Shown one piece after another: positions 1-7,547 of a DNA stretch of 64,000 bases. The translations under genes and the position numbers were made by a program. The notes under the pieces are model-generated. The model saw nothing but the letters and a program-made list of their open reading frames with translations, was not told the origin of the DNA and made no database searches. Position 1 is the stretch's first letter, and every line of letters begins with the position of its first letter. Origin of the DNA: Bacillota bacterium (GTDB lineage Bacteria > Vulcanimicrobiota > JAJTBE01); assembly GCA_021287065.1 (NCBI GenBank), contig JAJTBE010000104.1, positions 1 to 64,000 on the forward strand, given 5' to 3'.

Positions 1-664
1 TTTTTAAAAAAGCGTGGTTCCCTCTGACGGTCCCCAAATCCCCGTCGGTCCTAACCCCTCCGGTCGGTCCCCAATTCAAAAGTTTTGGGAAGGAGGTCCG
101 GAGGAAACTTTTTCCAAAAAAGTTTTCTCCGGGAGCTGGGCGTGCGGTTATAATTATTGTGAGTGATCAGATAAATCCATGCCTTAATTAATGGGCATTG
201 CCCTGATCCCCGTCGGTCCAAATGCCACTGAATTAGTAAAAACCACTCCAATTTCCAGCCTAATACTCTTGTTTTTCAAGGAGGGAGGTTCGGAGGGTAA
301 CCTCGCTTTTTTAAAAAAGCGTGGTTCCCTCTGACGGTCCCCAAATCCCCGTCGGTCCTAACCCCTCCGGTCGGTCCCCAATTCAAAAGTTTTGGGATGG
401 AGGTCCGGAGGAAACTTTTTTAAAAAAGTTTTCTCTGGGAGCTTGGCACGCGGTTAAAATTCTCGTGAGCGATCAGGTAAATCAATGCCTTAATTCATGG
501 GCATTGCGGTCGGTCACCAAATCCAAAAGTTTTGGGATGGCGGGTGCCCGCCTGCAGGGTGGGCGCGAGGAAACTTTTTTCAAAAAGTTTTCCTGGGAGC
601 TTGGCACGCGGTAAAAATTCTCGTGAGCGATCAGGTAAATCCATGCATTAATTCATGTACATTG
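1..664 (+). repeat. Dispersed repeat family A: edge copy, full copy and partial copy
   Basis: Three consecutive copies of a roughly 250-300 bp element: one cut by the left edge (1-200), one complete (about 213-507) and a 3' part only (508-664). Each full unit carries two A/T-rich hairpins: one around the run of T then A at about 303-325 flanked by AACCTCGC/GCGTGGTT, and one around GAAACTTTTT/AAAAAGTTTTC at about 411-434. Between them lie C-rich stretches with GGTCCCC and GTCGGTCC. The unit closes with a conserved tail that reads CATGCCTTAATTCATGGGC. I see no believable gene; short frames here recur with every repeat copy. The layout resembles a MITE or large REP-like element, but I see no transposase. 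Confidence 0.85.
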
Positions 665-850
665 GAGATTGGGTAAAAACCTGTTTTACAGGGTCATTTT
701 TAAGGGGATGTAACATGATCAGGCAAAATTGAAGTTTTTGGCTCAGGTGAAATTCTATAAAAGGGAAACCATTCGAAATGGTTTGGGATAGAGGTTATGT
801 GGTTCTGCCTTCCCCCCGATTAAAATCGGGGGTTGGTTCCAGAGGCGTCT
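664..850 (+). repeat. Dispersed repeat family B, copy 1
   Basis: A ~185-bp segment that matches, in inverted orientation, the segment at about 17450-17630. Shared landmarks in order are GAGATTG.GTAAAAACCT, CATTTTTMAGG, GGCAAAATT, AAATTCTATAAAAGGGAAAC, AATGGTTT, a hairpin and TTGGTTCCAG. The hairpin is CCCCCGATTAAAATCGGGGG here and a different compensating stem in the other copy, suggesting that structure is conserved rather than sequence. It lies between copies of family A at both sites, so A and B may move or amplify together. Confidence 0.7.
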
Positions 851-884
851 GGTTTAGCGGGAGACAATCAAATCCGATGTGGAA

Positions 885-1256
885 ATGGGTAAAAAAGCTC
901 CAGTTCCCATCCCAATACTCCTGTTTTTCAAGGAGGGAGGTTCGGAGGGCAACCTCGCTTTTTTAAAAAAGCGTGGTTCCCTCTGACGGTCCCCAAATCC
1001 CCACGGTCCCCCAATTCAAAAGTTTTGGGAAGGAGGTCCGGAGGAAACTTTTTTCAAAAAGTTTTCTCTGGGAACTGGGCAAACCGATACAACCCTCGTG
1101 AGCGATTAGATAAATCCATGCCTTAATTCATGGGCATTGCCCCCGGTCCCTGATCGGTCCCCCAATTCAAAAGTTTCCTCCGGGAGATGGGTAAACCGCT
1201 CCAATACTCGTGAGCGATCAGACTAATAAATGCCTTAATTAATAGACGTTGCACGG
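885..1256 (+). repeat. Dispersed repeat family A, full plus partial copy
   Basis: A complete copy (about 885-1140) followed directly by a 3' partial copy (1141-1256). It has the same hairpins as the copies before it and the same tail ending near CATGGGCATTG. From 1257 to 1439 nothing repeated is seen. This remaining stretch is the leader of the next gene, with an A/T-rich TATAAT-like hexamer near 1303 but no convincing -35 box. Confidence 0.8.
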
Positions 1257-1439
1257 CAACCACGCTCCTTTTTTTGTCTTATTTTACAGATAAAGGGTAA
1301 AATATAATATAAGCGGAAACCCACAGTAACAATGCGGGATTATTCATAGACAAAACAGACGGGACAAGCTCTTATTTTTTCAATTCCGGTTTTTCATACC
1401 TGAAACAGACCCGTAAAAAATAAAAAAGGGGTGTTTTCA

Positions 1440-2846
1440 ATGAGAAGGTTCACATATTCAGGGAAAGCGGTATTACTCTCTGCTCTTATTCTTGTATTTT
1501 ACTCCCTTGCCGGATGTTCAGTTGTGGATATGGCGACTGAATTTGGCCATATAAACGGAATAGTAAAGGATTCGGTAACAAAACAGCCCATTTCAGGGGT
1601 CTATGTTTCCACAGATTATTACAACTGGAATGATGACAGCGATTATGATTATACCGACAGCGGAGGACAGTATGTCCTTTCACTTGATTCAGGCACCTAC
1701 GATATTCATTACCGCAAAGACGGCTATTATGATGTAACTCTTACCAATATCACAGTTATTTCCCCATTCAGCCAGTCCAGGGATATAGAAATGGAACCCG
1801 CTGACCCGGAACCGACGCCCACACCTACCCCATCGAATTCAATCAGGATCTTTGCATCCATGGCCGGAGATGTCGATTTATTTCAGGCTTTTTACATAAG
1901 CAAAGATAACGGCACAGCAGTAATGGATTCTTCATCACCTGTGGGAACCGGAAGAAGCCCGGCGGGTATTTCATATTTCAAATCAAAAGCAAGAATAATT
2001 GTGGCAAACTCCGGTGATAATACCGTATCGGTTTACAGCTCTTACACAGGATACAGACCCATAACCGGTTCTCCCTTTGCTTTTGACGAATCAGATGGGC
2101 AGCCTTACCTGACAGCTTATGACGAAACATCTGGCAGAGTGTTCATTTCAAGAAAAGGTAGCTCATCCCCGGGCAAAATCGAAGTCCTTGACCTGTCCAA
2201 CCCCTCATACCCCACACTGGCAGGCTTGTTAGGCGTTAACGGTCTTGCGGATGATCCACGGACACTCAGAATGGATTCACAAAACAGAAAGCTTTACATC
2301 GGTTCTGTTAATGGCAGCATGATCACATGTTACGATACAGCTTCAAACTCTATTACAGGCAAGATTCCTGCGACATCACCGGTTTCATTCAGCCTTGATG
2401 TTTCAGGGGGAAGACTCTTTGCACTTAAAGGAAATTCAAATACAATATCGGTAATTGATATATCAAACCCCGCAGCAATGCAGCAAATCGGCGAAACAAC
2501 AGTATCCACCGATTCCGGAGTGACTGTATCAGATTGTGAATACGCCTCAGGCAAAAACATCCTCTTCACCGCACAGAAATCAGGTTCTTCATGGTATCTG
2601 GGAGTATGGAACACCACAACTTCCCCACCCTATTCCCAGGCTCAATCCCCTCTTTATCTCGGTTCGTCGGAAGTAACAGATATTGCTTACGACCCGGAAA
2701 CAGGATTCCTCTATGCCGTGGGAAGCAGCTCCGAAGGATACGGATTGAGAATCTATGACTGCCGCAATTACCCATCAGGGCAGATTTACGAAGTCTCCGG
2801 CTCCCCCTTCTTCCCGGAAAGCAGATATTTCATGCTGGGATTCTGA
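1440..2846 (+). CDS. Lipoprotein with carboxypeptidase-regulatory-like domain and beta-propeller repeats
   Basis: A 468-residue predicted lipoprotein. The lipobox LAGC puts the acylated Cys at residue 26. After it comes one carboxypeptidase D regulatory-like domain (about residues 35-115; GIVKDSVTKQPISGVYVS and a GTYDI/YYDVT strand pattern), a short Pro-Thr linker, then about 330 residues of repeated strands of the YVTN/SMP-30-like propeller type (IIVANSGDNTVSVY, ISVIDISNP, GFLYAVGSS). A role as a surface binding or structural protein is inferred. I chose ATG 1440 over the GTG at 1431 because AAAAGGGGTG (1425-1433) is then correctly spaced as the ribosome site, while GTG lies inside it. The same domain occurs 13 times in the lipoprotein at 39069-42401. 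Substrate unknown. Confidence 0.8.
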   Translation: MRRFTYSGKAVLLSALILVFYSLAGCSVVDMATEFGHINGIVKDSVTKQPISGVYVSTDYYNWNDDSDYDYTDSGGQYVLSLDSGTYDIHYRKDGYYDVTLTNITVISPFSQSRDIEMEPADPEPTPTPTPSNSIRIFASMAGDVDLFQAFYISKDNGTAVMDSSSPVGTGRSPAGISYFKSKARIIVANSGDNTVSVYSSYTGYRPITGSPFAFDESDGQPYLTAYDETSGRVFISRKGSSSPGKIEVLDLSNPSYPTLAGLLGVNGLADDPRTLRMDSQNRKLYIGSVNGSMITCYDTASNSITGKIPATSPVSFSLDVSGGRLFALKGNSNTISVIDISNPAAMQQIGETTVSTDSGVTVSDCEYASGKNILFTAQKSGSSWYLGVWNTTTSPPYSQAQSPLYLGSSEVTDIAYDPETGFLYAVGSSSEGYGLRIYDCRNYPSGQIYEVSGSPFFPESRYFMLGF

Positions 2847-2873
2847 TAACCGTGCAGAACCACACAATTTCAA

Positions 2874-2897
2874 CACGATTTTTTGAGAAAAATCGTG
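2874..2897. promoter_or_regulatory. Perfect 10-bp hairpin after the propeller lipoprotein
   Basis: CACGATTTTT, loop TGAG, AAAAATCGTG, a perfect inverted repeat 28 bp after the stop codon at 2846. It is not followed by a T run on the + strand, so it may be a processed 3' end or a weak terminator rather than a classic intrinsic terminator. Confidence 0.5.
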
Positions 2898-2917
2898 CAT
2901 GATTCATGTTGTATTAT

Positions 2918-2973
2918 GTTAACATTCTTTTAACATGTTTTCAGGTGTAAAGGAAACATGCTTGTTGTATAAT
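2918..2973 (+). promoter_or_regulatory. Putative promoter/control region of the 5'-nucleotidase gene
   Basis: GTTAACATTCTTTTAAC starts at 2918 and a perfect TATAAT lies at 2968-2973; AACATGC precedes the hexamer. The adenosine deaminase gene has the same arrangement (GTTAACATTTTTTTAA at 21606 and TATAAT at 21645), with the spacing shorter by exactly 11 bp. An inverted CATGTTT/AAACATG pair lies between the two elements here. A shared regulator is inference. Confidence 0.5.
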
Positions 2974-3058
2974 AAATATGTCCACAGATACTTTATTGTT
3001 ATCTGTATTTGTTCACCGGTAAAACCATTTTCTTCAATAAACTGATTGAGGTGTATGG

Positions 3059-4627
3059 ATGGAAATACAGGGTTTCAGACACAATCTGATCTCAGTTAAT
3101 CCTGAATTAAAATCATCATCACTGAAAACCGAACAGACAAGCCCACAGGCTTCTGATTCTGTTTCTTTAGGCTCAGCTTCTGCTGCCCCGGAAACAGTAA
3201 AAATCAATATCCTGCATCTTAATGATGTCCACGGTGTAGTTGAACCTTCGATGGATCCATTCATCAGCAAGGAAAACACATCCGGAGGGCTTGCAAACAT
3301 CAAGTCAGTGATCGACAGGGAAAGGGCGACCAACCCTGAAGGAACCCTTACGCTCAACGCCGGAGATATAGCAGAAGGCTCAATGGAAGCCTATTTAAGC
3401 AAAGGCAGAGTAATCACCGATGCTTTTAAGGAAATTAAGTTTGACGCTATAGAACTGGGAAACCACGATTTTGCGTGGGGACTGGGAGATTTAAGGGCGA
3501 TGGTTCAGGATCTGGATACCCCCATACTCGGAGCCAACATCGTAAAAACCGATACGGGCGAAGTTATGGACGGGGTTCAGCCATACATTCTCAGGGATTT
3601 AAAAGGCATAAAAGTTGCGGTTATCGGCCTTGACACCACTGACATTGTCAGACTCGTTGGCAAGGAAAAAGTCGAAGGGCTTGAATTCCGGGATGCCGCA
3701 AAAACTCTTGAAAAATACATTCCTGAAGTCAGGGAAAAGGGCGCAGATCTCATTGTAGTTCTATCCCATCTCGGCGACGGAGAGGATGTAAAACTGGCAG
3801 AAGCTGTTAAAGGTGTGGACCTGATCGTTGGCGGACATAGCCACACAGTTATGCAAAACGGCAGAAAAGTTGGAGATACGACAATCGTTCAGGCTGGTTC
3901 CATGGGCAGATTTGTCGGAAATGTTGAACTGGAGTTTGATCCTTCAAGCAAAAAGCTGGTAGGATGCAAACCTTCACTTTTACCTGTGGTTTCAGGCGAT
4001 GTAAAACCTGATCCCCAGATTGAAAAGATTCTTGCTCCCTATATAGCTCAGGCTGCAAAATTCGGCTCTGAGGTTATGGGTGAAGCTGTGGAAGATCTTC
4101 AGTACGGACACAGGGAAGCATTAAAACTCAACATGATTCATGCCGACTCCATACTTGCGAAATCAGGCGCACCCTTTGGAATATGCAATTCCCGCACATT
4201 AAGGGGCAATGTTGACAAAGGCACTGTTACAAGAAAAGACCTTTACAACGCCCTGCCTCTCAGTGAAGAGGGATTCTGCACCCTGAACATTCAGGGCAAA
4301 TATATCCGTAAACACATTGAGGATTCCCTTGCTGACGGTGCCAGATCTCTGGCAGTGCCTATGGGATCCCTCAAGTTTGAATATGATCCTTCAAAGCCCA
4401 GCGGACAGAGGCTGCTATCAGCCAAACTGGACGGAAAGGAAATGGAGGATGATAAGGATTATTCCATCTGCGTCAATGAGACAATTGCCCGCAACAAAAA
4501 CTTTGCCTCAGCAAAGGATATGAAAGTTGTCGGCAACTGTCAGGAAGAGTTTTTCGACTATTTCCGGGCGCATTCACCCTGGGACAACAGCATCGACGAC
4601 AGAATTAAAATAGTTTCGTCGAATTAA
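3059..4627 (+). CDS. 5'-nucleotidase / UshA-type metallophosphatase
   Basis: A 522-residue member of the bifunctional nucleotidase family (calcineurin-like metallophosphatase plus 5'-nucleotidase C-terminal domain). Dimetal motifs are visible in order: LHLNDVHG, NAGDIAEGS, ELGNHDFAWG, VVLSHLGDGEDV and GGHSHTV. The C-terminal half (from about residue 335) contains LNMIHADSILAKSG and NALPLSEEG, which fit the substrate-binding domain. The family hydrolyses nucleotides to nucleosides, usually in the periplasm. Oddly, no Sec signal peptide is present. The first ~50 residues are a Ser/Ala/Thr-rich leader instead, as also seen in the adenosine deaminase at 21686. GAGGTG at 3049-3054 is the ribosome site for ATG 3059. 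Monocistronic by its own promoter and terminator. Confidence 0.9.
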   Translation: MEIQGFRHNLISVNPELKSSSLKTEQTSPQASDSVSLGSASAAPETVKINILHLNDVHGVVEPSMDPFISKENTSGGLANIKSVIDRERATNPEGTLTLNAGDIAEGSMEAYLSKGRVITDAFKEIKFDAIELGNHDFAWGLGDLRAMVQDLDTPILGANIVKTDTGEVMDGVQPYILRDLKGIKVAVIGLDTTDIVRLVGKEKVEGLEFRDAAKTLEKYIPEVREKGADLIVVLSHLGDGEDVKLAEAVKGVDLIVGGHSHTVMQNGRKVGDTTIVQAGSMGRFVGNVELEFDPSSKKLVGCKPSLLPVVSGDVKPDPQIEKILAPYIAQAAKFGSEVMGEAVEDLQYGHREALKLNMIHADSILAKSGAPFGICNSRTLRGNVDKGTVTRKDLYNALPLSEEGFCTLNIQGKYIRKHIEDSLADGARSLAVPMGSLKFEYDPSKPSGQRLLSAKLDGKEMEDDKDYSICVNETIARNKNFASAKDMKVVGNCQEEFFDYFRAHSPWDNSIDDRIKIVSSN

Positions 4628-4676
4628 ATCCCAGCTTGAAGGATTTCGGGTTTTTTTAGTGAATAGAAATCAAAGG

Positions 4677-4702
4677 TTGTGCCAACCCCGGCACAATTTT
4701 TT
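4677..4702 (+). terminator. Intrinsic terminator of the nucleotidase gene
   Basis: TTGTGCC (4677-4683), loop AACCCC, GGCACAA (4690-4696), then six T. A weaker AAATCC/GGATTT stem followed by seven T lies just upstream at about 4625-4657. Confidence 0.85.
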
Positions 4703-4784
4703 ACAGGACATTTGGGCTAACAATAGCAGCAACTGCTTTCTATCACCCAAAAACCTTATCTGATACGGAGGGGGTGATTACTCA

Positions 4785-4961
4785 ATGGAGACTATCGTTG
4801 GCGAAAACGAAAGTTTAGAGGACGCTTTAAGGCGATTCCGCCGTTCATGTCAGAAAAGCGGCGTTATGGCTGAAATGAAAAAACGCGAGTTTTATGAAAA
4901 ACCCAGCGTTCGTAAGAAGAAAAAAATGGAAGCTCGAGCAAGGAAGAAAACAAGGAAATAA
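4785..4961 (+). CDS. rpsU: Small ribosomal subunit protein bS21
   Basis: A 58-residue gene, short enough to be missed by length cut-offs. The translation starts [18 protein letters not shown] and ends in a strongly basic tail (ARKKTRK). The bS21 signature is clear: E-S-L-E-x-A-L-R-R-F-R-R near residues 9-20, then a Lys/Arg-rich C-terminus with [13 protein letters not shown]. bS21 binds the 30S platform near the 3' end of 16S rRNA and helps start translation. ACGGAGGGGGTG ends 11 bases before the ATG. It is flanked by intrinsic terminators on both sides, so it is probably its own transcription unit. Confidence 0.95.
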   Translation: METIVGENESLEDALRRFRRSCQKSGVMAEMKKREFYEKPSVRKKKKMEARARKKTRK

Positions 4962-4973
4962 TTCCTTATTTCA

Positions 4974-4999
4974 AACGCCCGGTTTTACCGGGCGTTTTT
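4974..4999 (+). terminator. Intrinsic terminator of rpsU
   Basis: AACGCCCGG (4974-4982), loop TTTTA, CCGGGCGTT (4988-4996), then T residues. A GC-rich perfect stem with a T run, 12 bases after the stop codon. Confidence 0.95.
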
Positions 5000-5118
5000 A
5001 AGTTCCAGTGAAATATTCCGGAAATTACACAAACACCACACTATGATTATTAATTATCAGGCAGGATTTCAACATCAGTTATTAAAAACTCAAAGTATTC
5101 ATTTTTCCGGAGGATACC

Positions 5119-6030
5119 ATGCAGCCAAAAGATATGAACGGTAAGGAATTAGCCCATAAAATCAAGGAAAATCTCCAGCACAGAATAGATGCCTTTAACG
5201 AAGAAAACGGATTCTCACCAAAACTGGCAATCGTCTATGTAGGTGAGGATCCTGCAGCAGCTACTTATATTAAGAGCAAACAGAAAACATGTAAAAAAAT
5301 GAAAATCGAAACGGAACTGTTTCATTTTCCTGCTGCCACATCCCTTGAAGACCTCAGGGTTGAGCTGAAGAAACTCAATAGCGACAGATCCATACACGGC
5401 ATTATTATCGAACTTCCCCTTCCGGCGCATATACCTTTCTTTGAAGCAGTAGCGGAAATAGACCCGGAAAAAGATGTGGACGGACTCCACCCTGCCAATC
5501 TGGGCTGGCTTTTCGCCGGAAATCCTTTCTATATACCCAACACCCCCATGGCGGTTATGAAACTCATCGAAGAGTATAAAATCGATCTGAAAGGCAAAGA
5601 AGTCGTTATAATCGGAAGAAGCCTGGCAGTGGGAAAACCTCTGATCGCTCTGATGATTTCAAAAAACGCCACAGTAACAGTGTGCCACACAAAAACCAAA
5701 GACCTTTCTTACCACTGCCTGAGAGCTGATATTATAGTAGTAGCTGCCGGCAAAGCCCACCTTCTCAAAGGTGATATGGTTAAAGAGGGCGCAGTTGTAA
5801 TCGATGTGGGAATCAATGTTACCGATGAAGGACTAATGGGCGATGTGGATTATAACGATGTTTATCCCAAAGCTTCGCTTATCACTCCGGTTCCCGGAGG
5901 AGTAGGACCCATCACAGTAACAATGATTATCGAAAACACTCTGGAAGCTGCTATCCTGCAGGCAGGTAAAAAGCACCTTCCCAGCAATATTCTTTCACTT
6001 TCAGGAAACAACTCGGGAAACAACGGCTAA
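5119..6030 (+). CDS. folD: FolD, methylenetetrahydrofolate dehydrogenase / cyclohydrolase
   Basis: A 303-residue bifunctional cytosolic enzyme that interconverts 5,10-methylene-THF, 5,10-methenyl-THF and 10-formyl-THF. Family motifs are intact: YVGEDPAAATYIKSKQKTCK with the catalytic Lys, IIIELPLPAH, EKDVDGLHPANLGWL, IGRSLAVGKPL in the nucleotide-binding domain and PVPGGVGPITVTMI near the C-terminus. Length is normal with a short Asn/Ser/Gly-rich tail. CCGGAGG (5107-5113) places the start at ATG 5119. The small Cys-rich gene follows after 51 bp and may be cotranscribed. Confidence 0.97.
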   Translation: MQPKDMNGKELAHKIKENLQHRIDAFNEENGFSPKLAIVYVGEDPAAATYIKSKQKTCKKMKIETELFHFPAATSLEDLRVELKKLNSDRSIHGIIIELPLPAHIPFFEAVAEIDPEKDVDGLHPANLGWLFAGNPFYIPNTPMAVMKLIEEYKIDLKGKEVVIIGRSLAVGKPLIALMISKNATVTVCHTKTKDLSYHCLRADIIVVAAGKAHLLKGDMVKEGAVVIDVGINVTDEGLMGDVDYNDVYPKASLITPVPGGVGPITVTMIIENTLEAAILQAGKKHLPSNILSLSGNNSGNNG

Positions 6031-6081
6031 ACCGTATTAATCAATAAAACAATCTTAATTCGGATATGATGGAGGAACACT

Positions 6082-6273
6082 ATGGACTGTAAATCACAGG
6101 CAAACACCAAAAAATGTAACTGCACATACGAACCCTGTCCAAGAAAAGGCGCCTGCTGCGACTGCCTTTCATACCATCTGAGAATGAACCAGCTTCCCGC
6201 TTGCTGCTTCCCTGATGATGTGGAAAGAACCTACGACAGATCCTTTGCAAGATTTATTGCCTGCCACAAATAA
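6082..6273 (+). CDS. Small Cys-rich protein, DUF6485-like
   Basis: A 63-residue protein with ten cysteines. The core is CNCTYEPCPRKGACCDC, then YHLRMNQLPACCFP and VERTYDRSFARF. This pattern matches my recollection of the DUF6485 family, found mainly in anaerobes; its function is not known to me. The Cys spacing suggests a metal (zinc or Fe-S) site, which is inference. The start has a clear GATGGAGG ribosome site (6068-6075). It sits downstream of folD on the same strand and ahead of a strong bidirectional terminator. Confidence 0.8.
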   Translation: MDCKSQANTKKCNCTYEPCPRKGACCDCLSYHLRMNQLPACCFPDDVERTYDRSFARFIACHK

Positions 6274-6285
6274 TAATGAAAATCA

Positions 6286-6364
6286 AAAAGGGGCTGCTCT
6301 GAAAATCCCTGATCATAATGCTTATTTAAGATCATATTAAGGATTTCCGGAGCAGCCCCTTTAT
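6286..6364. terminator. Long inverted repeat between convergent genes, likely bidirectional terminator
   Basis: AAAGGGGCTGCTCTG ... GGAGCAGCCCCTTT, with additional imperfect pairing (AAAATCC/GGATTT) inside. It lies between the stop codons of the Cys-rich gene (+) and the HAD phosphatase (-), with A runs on the left and T residues on the right, as expected for termination in both directions. Confidence 0.8.
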
Positions 6365-6382
6365 TTCGGTTAAGTCCGGGGA

Positions 6383-7441
6383 TTATTCAACAGTAATATT
6401 GAATGTTTTAACCTGAGCAGGTTTCACGCCTTTGTCAAAAGGTCTGCTGTAGTTAAGGATGAGCTTTACTTTGCCTTTTGCAACTGCTTTGAATTTCCAT
6501 ACTTCAACGCCGCCGGCTCCGCACATTTCTGTTTTGGGAGCTTTATAAACATTGCTGACTTTTTTGACTACATCGGATTTTACTGAAGGATCCAGACTCC
6601 AGCTATATCCTGTTGTAACATTTGATTTCAGCCAGATGCAGAATTCTTCTCCAACTTTAACTTTTTTGTTGGTGAATCCCTTATAGTCCTGTTCCCAGTA
6701 TCCATACATAGGATTGGGAAGAAATACTGCCTTTTCAGCTACTTCGCCTTTTACATCATCAAGACCGTAGCATACGGGATCATAAATATCAGAAAGCTGA
6801 TCTCCGGCAAGCATTACGATATTGAGAGGAGGAAGGCTTTTGCCTCCGGGAAGTCCCTTTAATGTACCGGCTTCAATGTCGTCCCTTCTCCACTGTTTTG
6901 TTTCATCGGTAGCATAAGGACCTGCTTTGAATACTGCGGCATCATATTTGAAACCGATTTTATCAAGATTCTCAATTGTAGCTTTCTGTTCTTCAACGCC
7001 TCTGTTTGTTACTACCAAATACAGACCGCCGAGCTGCTTTACTTTTCCGTTGAACTCAAGTGCGCCTTCCAGAGGTGTGCATTTTTCCATCTCACACCAT
7101 TTTATCCAGTTTGCTCTTGAATACTTCTCACCTGAAGTTTCAAGGATTGCCTGTGCTTCAACATTGCTGACGATTGTTTCATCCATATCAACAACCACGC
7201 ACCATGTGCCGGGTTTTTTGTCCTTTACAAGCTGGGGAAGCCTCTGTGATGCTGATTGATAAGCCTGCGCGCAGCAAATCTTATAATCATCCGACATATA
7301 AACCCATTTGACTGCATTGCTGAGTTTGCTTACATCAACCGGTGTGGTTGCTGTAGCTGTCTCACTCCACGCTGCTGTAAATGCTGTAAGAACCAGCATA
7401 ACTAAAAGAAGCGGGAGAATTCTGTAACGATTTCTGTTCAT
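6383..7441 (-). CDS. Secreted HAD phosphatase (acid phosphatase, e(P4)-like) fused to a chagasin (I42) domain
   Basis: A 352-residue secreted protein. A Sec signal peptide (residues 1-26, hydrophobic LPLLLVMLVLTAFTAA) is followed by an HAD-type acid phosphatase domain. Motif I is VVDMDETIVSN with D85 and D87 as nucleophile and acid/base, motif II is LVVTNRG, and motif III is MLAGDQLSDIYD. The last ~95 residues form a separate domain with the three hallmark loops of chagasin-type cysteine protease inhibitors: NVTTGYSW, a GAGGVEVW loop and a YSRPFD loop. The usual third-loop RPW is RPF here. I chose ATG 7441 over 7486 because AAGGAAACGAC precedes it and it gives a normal signal peptide. Phosphatase substrate and protease target are unknown. 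A terminator at 7515-7540 separates it from the TPR gene. Confidence 0.8.
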   Translation of the reverse strand: MNRNRYRILPLLLVMLVLTAFTAAWSETATATTPVDVSKLSNAVKWVYMSDDYKICCAQAYQSASQRLPQLVKDKKPGTWCVVVDMDETIVSNVEAQAILETSGEKYSRANWIKWCEMEKCTPLEGALEFNGKVKQLGGLYLVVTNRGVEEQKATIENLDKIGFKYDAAVFKAGPYATDETKQWRRDDIEAGTLKGLPGGKSLPPLNIVMLAGDQLSDIYDPVCYGLDDVKGEVAEKAVFLPNPMYGYWEQDYKGFTNKKVKVGEEFCIWLKSNVTTGYSWSLDPSVKSDVVKKVSNVYKAPKTEMCGAGGVEVWKFKAVAKGKVKLILNYSRPFDKGVKPAQVKTFNITVE

Positions 7442-7514
7442 GTCGTTTCCTTTCTTAACAAGATAATTTTTCTGTTCTTTCAACATGAAAAAATACCTTT
7501 AAAATAAACTATAC

Positions 7515-7540
7515 AAAAAGCCGCCTTTTCAGACGGCTTC
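7515..7540 (-). terminator. Intrinsic terminator of the TPR gene
   Basis: Read on the minus strand: AAGCCGTCTGAAAAGGCGGC followed by five T. An AGCCG/CGGCT stem just after the TPR-protein stop codon. Confidence 0.8.
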
Positions 7541-7547
7541 TCAATTA

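Noticed and set aside
321-614. Open frame of 97 codons within repeat A, and similar frames at 778-966, 17203-17549, 37226-37650 and 60246-61275
   Set aside because: They recur with the repeat copies, change frame between them, and have no ribosome sites or protein-like composition.
1431-1439. GTG start of the propeller lipoprotein
   Set aside because: The GTG is part of the AAAAGGGGTG ribosome site; ATG 1440 is correctly spaced.
5000-5118. Tetrahydrofolate riboswitch ahead of folD
   Set aside because: The leader lacks the conserved pairing elements that I know from the THF riboswitch class.
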